The translations under genes were made by a program, and so were the position numbers. Below the pieces are notes generated by a model, which saw only the letters and a program-made list of their open reading frames with translations, ran no database searches and was not told the origin of the DNA. Positions 18,581-26,374 of a DNA stretch of 64,000 nt are shown here, piece by piece. Numbering within the stretch: position 1 is the stretch's first letter; each line of letters starts with the position of its first letter. Origin of the DNA: Myxococcus sp. RHSTA-1-4 (GTDB lineage: Bacteria; Myxococcota; Myxococcia; Myxococcales; Myxococcaceae); contig NZ_JAIQDG010000001.1 of NCBI RefSeq assembly GCF_020037125.1, positions 682,001 to 746,000 on the forward strand, read 5' to 3'.

Positions 18581-18637
18581 CCCCACGTGGGGCACCCTGC
18601 CCCGGGGAGAAATGCCCCGGCCGGGGCACTTTGCCCC
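18581..18637. promoter_or_regulatory. Operator array shared by two divergent sigma-54 promoters
   Basis: The 15-base palindromes GGGGCACCCTGCCCC (18589-18603) and GGGGCACTTTGCCCC (18623-18637) match those upstream of the kinase gene. Between them are a half-degenerate copy (18604-18618) and TGCCCCGGCCGGGGCA (18613-18628); CCCCACGTGGGG (18581-18592) abuts on the left. The array lies between the minus-strand promoter at 18448-18464 and the plus-strand promoter at 18704-18720, within activator range of both. The rest of 18355-18924 is non-coding. Confidence 0.6.
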
Positions 18638-18703
18638 GCCGTCCCTGGGGCATCGGGCCACGAAAGCCCCACGCCCCAGGGGGAAGCACCGGGCGGAAGG
18701 CGT

Positions 18704-18720
18704 TGGCCCACGGCCTGCAA
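18704..18720 (+). promoter_or_regulatory. Sigma-54 promoter of the HtrA gene
   Basis: TGGCCCACGGCCTGCAA has GG at 18705-18706 and GC at 18717-18718, ten bases apart. The -24 box (TGGCCC) is weaker than in the other two promoters. Start near 18729, about 195 bases before the ATG. Confidence 0.5.
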
Positions 18721-18924
18721 TGTCACCCGGCATCGGTTCGGGCACGGGGCCTCGCACGATGAGCCCCAGGCACTGATTGACCACCGCGGGAGTCGGGGGA
18801 CGCCAGCGGACGGACATCACGCCATACCCCTCCAAGGTGGGACGCGCCGTGCGTCGCCCCGCGCCCGAACCGACCCTTTCACCTCTTCCCGCCGGAGCAC
18901 CTCCGGCCTCAAAGGAGAACGAAC

Positions 18925-20412
18925 ATGCCCTGCTCGCTCCCCTCGCGTCGTTTCCTCAGCGCCCTGGCCCTGCTTCCCGCCGCCACGCTCGGTGCTTGCG
19001 GCGGCCAGGCCCTGGGCTCCCAGACCTCGGCGGCCCCCACCGCCGCGCTGTCCACCCCGGCGCCCGCGAAGGCCGCCGCGCCGTCCACGCCCGCCGCGCC
19101 CGTGCAGCAGGCGCTCTACAGCCCCGCGGCGTCGGGCGCGCCGGGCACGCTCACCTCGCTGGCGCCGCTGGTGGACGCGGTGAAGGGCGCGGTGGTGAAC
19201 GTGGAGGTGCGGTCCCGTCCCCGCCCCGTCTCCAGCATGCGGCGCCTGCCGCCGGGCTTCGGCTTCGAGGGGCAGACGCCTTCGCGGCAGGGCGCGGGCT
19301 CCGGCTTCATCATCGACCCGGCCGGCACCGTCCTCACCAACAACCACGTGGTGCAGGACGCGGACCTCGTGCGCGTGAAGCTGGACGACGGCCGCGCCTT
19401 CGACGCCGAGGTGCTGGGGCGCGACCCGCTCACCGACGTGGCGCTGCTGAAGATGAAGAACGCGCCGGGCAACCTGCCCTCCGTGCCGCTGGGGGATTCG
19501 GACGCGCTGCGCGTGGGCGACGCGGTGATGGCCATCGGCAACCCGTTCGGCCTCGCCTCCAGCGTGAGCGCCGGCATCCTCTCCGCGCGGGCCCGCGACA
19601 TCCACGCCGGCCCGTATGACGACTTCCTCCAGACGGACGCCGCCATCAACCCCGGCAACTCCGGCGGGCCGCTCTTCAACATGAAGGGCGAGGTGGTGGG
19701 CATGAACACGGCCATCATCGGCGGCGCCACCGGCATCGGCTTCGCGGTGCCCAGCAACCTCATCCGCAACCTGCTGTCCCAGCTCCAGGAGACGGGCGTG
19801 GTGCGGCGTGGCTGGCTGGGCCTGGCCATCCAGGACCTCACGCCCGACATCGCGCGGGCCCTGGGTGTGGAGGTGACGAAGGGCGCGGTGGTGGCCGGCG
19901 TCAACAGCGGCGGGCCGGGCGCGCGCGCGGGCCTGCGCGAGGAGGACGTCATCACCTCCGTGGACGGCAAGCCGGTGGACTCGGCCGGTGCCCTCACCCG
20001 CGCCGTGGGCCAGCTGCGGCCCGACAGCCGGGTGAAGGTGGAGCTGGTGCGCGGAGGCAAGGCGCAGACGGTGGAGGTGACGCTCGGCACGCGTCCGGCC
20101 ATGGAGGGTGAGGAGGAGGTGGCCCCGCGCAACGGCCCCACCGCCACCGCGCCGCGCCGCATCGGCGTGCAGCTCGCCAACACCCAGGACGGCGTGCGGG
20201 TGATGGCGGTGGAGCCCGGCAGCCCCGCCGAGCGCGCGGGCCTGGTGCCGGGCATGGTGCTCGTCCAGGTGGGGGACCAGAAGATTTCCTCCCCGGAGGA
20301 CGTGTCGAAGGCGCTCAACGCCGCGAAGCCCGGCGCGGCGCTGCTGCTGCGCGTGCGAGCCCCCAACTCGGACACCACGCTGCTGCGCGCGGTGGAGGTG
20401 CCGGAGCGCTGA
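18925..20412 (+). CDS. htrA: HtrA/DegP-family serine protease, lipoprotein
   Basis: The 495-residue protein starts at the ATG at 18925 behind AAAGGAG. The signal ends in a lipobox, TLGAC, with C25 as the lipid site, followed by a flexible Ala/Pro/Thr linker. The protease domain has H141 (NNHVV), D171 (TDVALLKM) and S246 (GNSGGPLF); two PDZ domains follow (LGVEVTKGAVVAGVNSGGPG, about 310-400; IGVQLANTQDGVRVMAVEPG, about 410-490). It degrades or refolds damaged envelope proteins. Soluble periplasmic HtrA is the norm, so a lipid anchor is somewhat unusual. It is predicted to be switched on by the sigma-54 regulator encoded 2 kb upstream. Confidence 0.93.
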   Translation: MPCSLPSRRFLSALALLPAATLGACGGQALGSQTSAAPTAALSTPAPAKAAAPSTPAAPVQQALYSPAASGAPGTLTSLAPLVDAVKGAVVNVEVRSRPRPVSSMRRLPPGFGFEGQTPSRQGAGSGFIIDPAGTVLTNNHVVQDADLVRVKLDDGRAFDAEVLGRDPLTDVALLKMKNAPGNLPSVPLGDSDALRVGDAVMAIGNPFGLASSVSAGILSARARDIHAGPYDDFLQTDAAINPGNSGGPLFNMKGEVVGMNTAIIGGATGIGFAVPSNLIRNLLSQLQETGVVRRGWLGLAIQDLTPDIARALGVEVTKGAVVAGVNSGGPGARAGLREEDVITSVDGKPVDSAGALTRAVGQLRPDSRVKVELVRGGKAQTVEVTLGTRPAMEGEEEVAPRNGPTATAPRRIGVQLANTQDGVRVMAVEPGSPAERAGLVPGMVLVQVGDQKISSPEDVSKALNAAKPGAALLLRVRAPNSDTTLLRAVEVPER

Positions 20413-20571
20413 CGCAGGCGTCCCGGGGCCGTGCTGGGGCCATCCGAACCCTGTCCTGAAGGGAGGGGTCCCACGCCCGCTCGGCGGGTGATGGAGGACG
20501 ACCCATCGGGTCACCCCGCGGCCGTCCGTCCGATTCTGAAACACGGTGGCACATGACGTAGAGTGCCGCCC

Positions 20572-23500
20572 GTGCCGCGCTGCCAGACATGCGGGCGGCG
20601 TTGGGAGGGTTCCCACGCGCCGTGCCCGCCGAGCCCCCCTCCTCCGGGGGAGGACCTCGCGCCGTCCGCCGAGCCGTCCACCCTGCCCTCCATCCCGGGC
20701 TACCAGGTGGAGCGGGTGCTGGCGCACGGCGGCTTTGGCGTGCTGCTGGACGCGAGGCGCAGCTCGGACGGCCAGCGCACGGCCATCAAGTTGGCGCGCA
20801 GCGGCAACGCGCTGGGCCGCGCGCAGCTCGTCCGGGAGTCGGAGGCGCTGCGGGTGCTGGGCCCTCCCACCGTGCCCGCCCTGTACGAGGCCGGCACACT
20901 TCCGGGCGGCGCGCGCTTCCTCGCCATGGAGCACGTGGCCCTGCCCACGCTGGCCGAGCGCCTGGCGCGCGCCGCCGGGCCGCTGCCCGCGGGCGAGCTG
21001 GCCACCCGGGCCCTGGCGGTGGTGGACGCGGCGGCCCGGGTCCACGAGCACGGGCTCGCCCACTGTGACTTGAAGCCGGAGCACCTCTTCCTGGACGACG
21101 CGGCCGGCCGCGTGCGCGTCTTCGACTTCGGCCTGGTGCGCGGCACCTCGCTGGAGAACGTGGCCCTGCCCGGCGAGGGCGCCACCCCCAGCGACACGTC
21201 CGGCTTCGCGGGCACCGCGGAGTACATGGCGCCGGAGCAGTGCGCGGGCAACTCGGACGTGGACGCGCGCACGGACGTGTACGCGCTGGGCGTGCTCCTC
21301 TACGAGCTGCTCACCGGCCGGCCGCCCTTCTTCGGCCCCACGCCGGACGTGCTCCAGGCGCACCTGTCGCTGCGGCCGCCACCGCCCTCCGACTTCGCGC
21401 CCGTCCCTCCCGCGCTGGAAGAGGTGGTGCTGCGCTGCCTCGCCAAGGAGCGCGCCCGCCGCCCGGAGGACGCCGCCGCGCTGGCCACCCTGCTGCGGGC
21501 CGCCTTCGAGCACGCGCACCGCCCCGCCGAGCCTTCCGCGCCCCGGCCGATGGCCCCCGGAGAGCCCCGCCCCGCCCAGGTGCGCCGCTCCGTCGCCATC
21601 CTCTTCCTCACCTCGCGCGCCAACCCCGTCTCCCTCCAGAAGGCCCTGGCCTCCTACGGCGGCCACATGGCCTTCACGGACGGGCCGCGCATCGCCGCCG
21701 TGTTCGACCCGGACGTGGGGGAGAACCCGGTGCGCCGCGCCATGCGCGCCGCGGAGGGGCTGGCCGAGCGGGGGCTGGCCCCCGGCGCGCTGGTGGACGT
21801 GTCCGCCGTCACCGTGCAGCGCCGCCCCACCGGTGCCCCGCGCTACCTCGGCGCCATCCTCTCTCGCGAGGACCACTACCCCAGCGGGCCGGACGCGCAC
21901 GGGCTGCTCTTGTCCCCCGCCGCCGCGGAGGCGGTGCCCGAGGTGCCCTGCATGGAGGTGCCGGGCCTGCGCGGCCTCTTGCGCCCCGCGCCTCCGGGGG
22001 CCGCGCCGCGCCCGGACATCACCGTGCTCCAGCTCGGCAGCGAGGTGCTGGTGGGCCGCGAGTCGGAGGTGGCCTCGCTGCTGGAGAGCGCGCGCTCGGC
22101 GGTGGGCGAGGCCTCGCCCACGCTGGTGACGGTGCTGGGCGAGCGGGGCCACGGCAAGAGCCACCTCGCCGCCATGCTGGCCCGCCGGCTCCAGGCACAG
22201 CTCCCGCACGCGCGGGTCTTCGCCACGCGCTCGCGAGAGCCGGTGCAGGGCGACCCGGACGGAACCCTGCGCACGCTCCTGCGCTGCGCCCTCAACGCCT
22301 TCGAGCGCGACGACACGGACACGGAGGAGCAGGGCCACGCGGCCATGCAGCAGCGGCTGGGCCCCACGCTGGGCACGGAGCTGTGGCCCGGCGTGGCCGC
22401 CACGCTGGGCTGGTACGCGCCCGGCGGGCCGGAGCTGCAGAGCTGGGCGGCGGCCCCGGGCGCGCTGCGCTCGCTGGCCATGCGCGCCGCCGGAGAGCTG
22501 CTGGCCGCCAACGCCCGCGAGCGCCCGCTGTGCCTCATCATCGACGACGCGCACTTCGCCGAGGAGACGGCGCTGGACGCGCTGGAGTACGCCTGCCTCG
22601 CCGAGGCCAGCGTGCCGCTGTGGGTGTGCGTGCTGGCCCGCCCGGGCTTCGAGAAGAGCCGCCCCATGTGGGGCGCCCGCGCGGCGCGGCAGGCCACGCT
22701 GTCCTTGCCCGCGCTGCCGGTGGACCAGGCCCAGCAGCTCTGCCGCATGCTGCTCAAGCCGGTGGAGAACGTGCCCGCGCAGGCGGTGGAGCGCATCGTC
22801 GAGCGCGCCCAGCACGTGCCCCTCTACGTGGTGGAGCTGGTGCGCGGCCTCAAGCGCCAGGGGCTGGTGCGCCAGCGCGCGCCCGGCGGGAGCTGGTACC
22901 TCGTCACCGACGGGCTGGAGAAGGTGCCGGAGCTGCGCCTCGTGGAGTGGCTGGCGGACCGCGAGCTGGGCGCGCTGCCCCCGTCGCTGGCCGCGCACGC
23001 GCGGCTGTGCGCCCTGCTGGGCACGGACTTCACCGCCGCCACCGCGGAGGGCGTGGTGCGCGAGCTGGAGCGCGACGGCGCCGCGGGCGGCTTCCCCCTG
23101 GACGCGGGCCACGCCACGCGGCGGCTGCTGGACTCCGGCCTGCTGGTGTCCCACCGCCAGGAAGGGCTGAGCTTCCGCAACGAGCTGCTGCGCCAGGCGG
23201 TGGCCGCCACCCTGCCCGCCGCCGAGCGCCAGCGCATCCACGCCGCCGCCTACCGCTACTACCTGGGCCCGGCGGGCGCCAGCGAGCGCCAGCGCCTGCC
23301 CCGCCTCGCCCTGCACGCCGCCGCCGCGGGCCTGCGCGAGGAAGCCGCCGCGCTCTCCATCGACCTGGCCGAGTCCGCGCGAGGCCGCCACGCCTTCCTC
23401 GACGCGGAGGCCATGTACACCCGCGCGCTGGAGCTGCTGGAGGCGTCGGACGAGTTGCGCTGCCTCACCGCGCTGCGCGGCCGGGGACTGATGCGCATCC

Positions 23501-24597
23501 GCATCGGCCGGTATGACGACTCGCTGGCGGACTTCGCCGCCGCGCGCGAGCGGGCCCGCCGCCTGGGTGACTCGCGCACGGAGGTGGAGCTGCTGCTGGA
23601 CGAAGCCATGGCGCTGGACTGGACCAACGACTACGCGCGCAGCGAGGCCCGCGCGCTGGAGGCCCAGGCCCTGGCGGCCCGCGTGGAGTCCCCCTACGTG
23701 CAGGCCCGGCTGCTGCTCGCGCTGGGCCGCGCCCAGTTCCGCAAGGGCGAGTGGCAGGAGGCGCGCATGCCGCTGGAGGCCGCCGCCGAGCGCGCCCGCC
23801 GCCTGGGAGACGCGGGCTACGAGACGCAGGTGGTGGCGCAGCTGCTGCTCGCCGTCATCCTCCCCAACCTGGGCGACATCGACGAGACGGACCGCGTGCT
23901 GACGGAGGTCATCGACGCCTGCACCGAGCGTGGAGATCGCTTCCACCTGGGCAGCGCCATCAACAACCGCCGCAACCTCTGGGTGGCGCGGAAGGACCTG
24001 GCCAACGCGCTGAAGGACCAGGAGCGCTTCATGCACCTGGGCCGCGAGCTGGGCATGGTGGGCTGGGAGTACTTCGCCGAGCACAACCTGGGCGAGCTGC
24101 ACTACCAGGCGGGCGACGTGGACGCGGCCACCCCACACATCGCCCGCGCCATTGCCCTCGAGCGCCGGCACCCGGAGGTGGCGCCGCGACCGTGGGCGCT
24201 GCTGCTGCAGGCGCGGGCCATGGCGTGGACGGGCCGGCACGCTCGCGGGAGGGAGTTGCTGGCGCAGGTGCGGCAGGTGCTGGCGGACGGCAGGCACGGC
24301 GTGGAGCTGAGCCCCTCGGAGGAGGTGCTCTTCGCCATGGTGGAGCTGGCCACGCGCGAAGCGTCGGCGGAGGCATGGCGGGCGCTGCGTGAGCGCTCCT
24401 CCCATGTGTCCGTGGAGCAGGAGCCCCTGGAGGTGCTGGAGATGATGGGGCTGGCGGCGCTGCGCCGGGGCGACCGCGAGGAGGCCTCGCGCGTGCTCGA
24501 GGAGGCGCTGGAGCGAGCCCTCCACGTGCCCAACCTCATGGAGGGGCGCATCCGCCGCTCGCTGGAGCGCGTGAGGGACATCACCCCTGCGGCATGA
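20572..24597 (+). CDS. Ser/Thr kinase-like protein with cyclase-like, AAA ATPase and TPR modules
   Basis: About 1341 residues from the GTG at 20572 (GTG at 20563 is the alternative). Order: small Cys motif (CQTCGRRWEGSHAPC), Hanks kinase domain (about 40-310), a region that looks like a degenerate class III nucleotidyl cyclase (about 345-480), an AAA/NACHT-like ATPase (Walker A GERGHGKS, Walker B CLIIDDAHFAEE) and TPR-like helices (about 880-1330). The kinase keeps the lysine (TAIKLARSG) and DFG, but the catalytic loop is HCDLKPEH instead of HRDLKxxN. Arg is lost and the metal-binding Asn is His, so kinase activity may be altered or lost. No membrane helix is present. Its stop overlaps the convergent OPT gene by 17 bases. 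Confidence 0.85.
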   Translation: MPRCQTCGRRWEGSHAPCPPSPPPPGEDLAPSAEPSTLPSIPGYQVERVLAHGGFGVLLDARRSSDGQRTAIKLARSGNALGRAQLVRESEALRVLGPPTVPALYEAGTLPGGARFLAMEHVALPTLAERLARAAGPLPAGELATRALAVVDAAARVHEHGLAHCDLKPEHLFLDDAAGRVRVFDFGLVRGTSLENVALPGEGATPSDTSGFAGTAEYMAPEQCAGNSDVDARTDVYALGVLLYELLTGRPPFFGPTPDVLQAHLSLRPPPPSDFAPVPPALEEVVLRCLAKERARRPEDAAALATLLRAAFEHAHRPAEPSAPRPMAPGEPRPAQVRRSVAILFLTSRANPVSLQKALASYGGHMAFTDGPRIAAVFDPDVGENPVRRAMRAAEGLAERGLAPGALVDVSAVTVQRRPTGAPRYLGAILSREDHYPSGPDAHGLLLSPAAAEAVPEVPCMEVPGLRGLLRPAPPGAAPRPDITVLQLGSEVLVGRESEVASLLESARSAVGEASPTLVTVLGERGHGKSHLAAMLARRLQAQLPHARVFATRSREPVQGDPDGTLRTLLRCALNAFERDDTDTEEQGHAAMQQRLGPTLGTELWPGVAATLGWYAPGGPELQSWAAAPGALRSLAMRAAGELLAANARERPLCLIIDDAHFAEETALDALEYACLAEASVPLWVCVLARPGFEKSRPMWGARAARQATLSLPALPVDQAQQLCRMLLKPVENVPAQAVERIVERAQHVPLYVVELVRGLKRQGLVRQRAPGGSWYLVTDGLEKVPELRLVEWLADRELGALPPSLAAHARLCALLGTDFTAATAEGVVRELERDGAAGGFPLDAGHATRRLLDSGLLVSHRQEGLSFRNELLRQAVAATLPAAERQRIHAAAYRYYLGPAGASERQRLPRLALHAAAAGLREEAAALSIDLAESARGRHAFLDAEAMYTRALELLEASDELRCLTALRGRGLMRIRIGRYDDSLADFAAARERARRLGDSRTEVELLLDEAMALDWTNDYARSEARALEAQALAARVESPYVQARLLLALGRAQFRKGEWQEARMPLEAAAERARRLGDAGYETQVVAQLLLAVILPNLGDIDETDRVLTEVIDACTERGDRFHLGSAINNRRNLWVARKDLANALKDQERFMHLGRELGMVGWEYFAEHNLGELHYQAGDVDAATPHIARAIALERRHPEVAPRPWALLLQARAMAWTGRHARGRELLAQVRQVLADGRHGVELSPSEEVLFAMVELATREASAEAWRALRERSSHVSVEQEPLEVLEMMGLAALRRGDREEASRVLEEALERALHVPNLMEGRIRRSLERVRDITPAA

Positions 24598-26374
24598 GCC
24601 CCAGTGCGACGAGGGCGGCGATGAGCACGCCCGTGAGTGACTCACCGGCGATGGCGCCCGCGCCCATCGTCGGCACGTTCCGGTCCGTGGCCTCCGGCCA
24701 CTTCCGCCGCGCCACCGCCACCGCCACCGCGCCCAGGCAGATGGACACCGCGTAGAAGGCCGGGAGGATGAAGCCGATGCCCAGGGCCACCGGCAGCGGC
24801 AGCCACCGTGCCGTCCGGCCTCGCGATGCCAGCGTCAGCAGCGCGCCCACTCCGGCCGCGATGCCCGCCGCCAGCGCCGCGTGTGGAGGCAGCCCGTCGA
24901 AGCCACGCACCGCCACCTCCGCCACCGCGCGGAACTGGCGCGCGAAGGGCGCGGGCAACGCCTCCGAGCCCAGGCCATACGCCTTCGACAGGAACAGGTA
25001 GGCCGGCACGCCCACCACCGAGCCCGCCAGCACGCCCACCAACTGCGCGGCGAGCTGCCGGCGCGGCGTGGCCCCCAGGAGGTGCCCCGCCTTGAGCGAC
25101 CACATGCTGACGCCCGTCTGCGCCGCCGCGCCCGACACCACCGCGCCCGCCGCCACGTTGGGCCCCATCGCCCCGGGCAGCAGCGCGCCGAAGATGACCT
25201 GCGTAATCTGCCCCATCTGCGTCACCGGCGAGACGTCCGCCTGCCCCGCGCCGCGCGCGCACACCGCGCACAGGGGCAGCACCAGCACCAGCGCCAGCAG
25301 CATGTACGGCACGCTCAGCCCGAAGAGCGCACCGCCCAGCACCACCGCCAGCACACACGCGGCCAGCCCCGCGCCCAGGGCCCACCGCGGCAGCACCTCG
25401 CCACGGCCCATGGCGCCCACATCCCTCGCGGCCTTGAGGAAGTCGCGCGCCTGCGCCAGCAGGGACGCCAGCGCCGAGCCCACCAGCAGCCCCACGCCCG
25501 GCCAGGTGAGCCAGCCGGACAGGTCGCTCTCGTAGCCGGTGCCCTTCAACACACCCGAGCCCATCAGCCAGGGCGCGAGCACGCCATAGGCCACCACCGC
25601 CCCGGCCAGCATGCTCAGCCCCAGGCGCAGGCCCGTCATCATCCCAATCGCCAGCAGCATGGGGCTCCACCCGATGCCCCACGTCAGCGTCGCCGCCGGC
25701 ACGCCGCCCAGCGTCCCCGGCAGCGCCGTCATTCCCGGCAGCCACTTGAAGCCATCCCTCAGCGCGGTGACGGCCACCGACACGCCGCTCACGCCCGCGA
25801 GCAGCCACCCGCGCCCGGTGCGGCGCTCCGGCTGCGAGGGCGCATGCATGGCGGTAATCAACTCCGCCGTGGCGATGCCGGTGGGGAACGGCAGCGCCTC
25901 CTCCGCCACCAGCCTGCGCCGCAGGAGATACGCGGCCAGCACGCCCAGCGCCCCCAGCGCCACGCTCCACGCGGCCACGCCCCAGCCGGGCACGGACACG
26001 CCCAGCATCGCCAGCGCGGGCAGCGCGCCCAGCAGGCCCGCCGCCGCCGGCATCGCGCCCACCGAGGACGCGGCCGACTGGGTGATGTTGTTCTCCAGCC
26101 GCGTGTACGGTGAGCCCCGGCGGCGAGACACCGCCGCCAGCGCGCTGAAGCCCAGCACCGCCGCGGTGACGGAGCCGCTCTCCCACCAACCCGTCTTCAG
26201 GCCCATGTACACGTTGGTGACGGCCAGCATCCCGCCGATGAGCAGGCCCACGCCCAGCGCGCGCGCCGTCAGCTCGCGCGGCGCCTCGGCCAGCGGCGCC
26301 ACGGAGGACAGCGGCGGCCGCGCCCCCTCGGAAGTCTGGAGCCCGGACGCGGAGGGGTTCGCGGGAGGACTCAT
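24581..26374 (-). CDS. OPT/YSL-family oligopeptide or metal-chelate transporter
   Basis: The 597-residue membrane protein has about 14 hydrophobic segments. The opening ALGVGLLIGGMLAVTNVYMG LKTGWW region and the later RLENNITQSAASSVGAMPAA segment are OPT-family hallmarks (motifs NVYxGLKTG and ENNxxQT/SxA). Members import oligopeptides or metal-ligand complexes by proton symport. Its ATG overlaps the stop of the FHA-sensor-kinase gene (ATGA, 26371-26374), so the two are translationally coupled. That suggests the kinase and the imported solute belong to the same response. Confidence 0.9.
   Translation of the reverse strand: MSPPANPSASGLQTSEGARPPLSSVAPLAEAPRELTARALGVGLLIGGMLAVTNVYMGLKTGWWESGSVTAAVLGFSALAAVSRRRGSPYTRLENNITQSAASSVGAMPAAAGLLGALPALAMLGVSVPGWGVAAWSVALGALGVLAAYLLRRRLVAEEALPFPTGIATAELITAMHAPSQPERRTGRGWLLAGVSGVSVAVTALRDGFKWLPGMTALPGTLGGVPAATLTWGIGWSPMLLAIGMMTGLRLGLSMLAGAVVAYGVLAPWLMGSGVLKGTGYESDLSGWLTWPGVGLLVGSALASLLAQARDFLKAARDVGAMGRGEVLPRWALGAGLAACVLAVVLGGALFGLSVPYMLLALVLVLPLCAVCARGAGQADVSPVTQMGQITQVIFGALLPGAMGPNVAAGAVVSGAAAQTGVSMWSLKAGHLLGATPRRQLAAQLVGVLAGSVVGVPAYLFLSKAYGLGSEALPAPFARQFRAVAEVAVRGFDGLPPHAALAAGIAAGVGALLTLASRGRTARWLPLPVALGIGFILPAFYAVSICLGAVAVAVARRKWPEATDRNVPTMGAGAIAGESLTGVLIAALVALGLMPQG

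Noticed and set aside
18730..18765. GGGCACGGGGCCTCGCACG as an alternative sigma-54 promoter for htrA
   Set aside because: GG and GC are 11 bases apart instead of ten; the site at 18704-18720 has the right spacing.
18817..24645. 1942-residue open frame on the minus strand
   Set aside because: His/Arg/Gln/Gly-rich composition and complete overlap with htrA and the kinase gene mark it as an antisense artefact of high GC.
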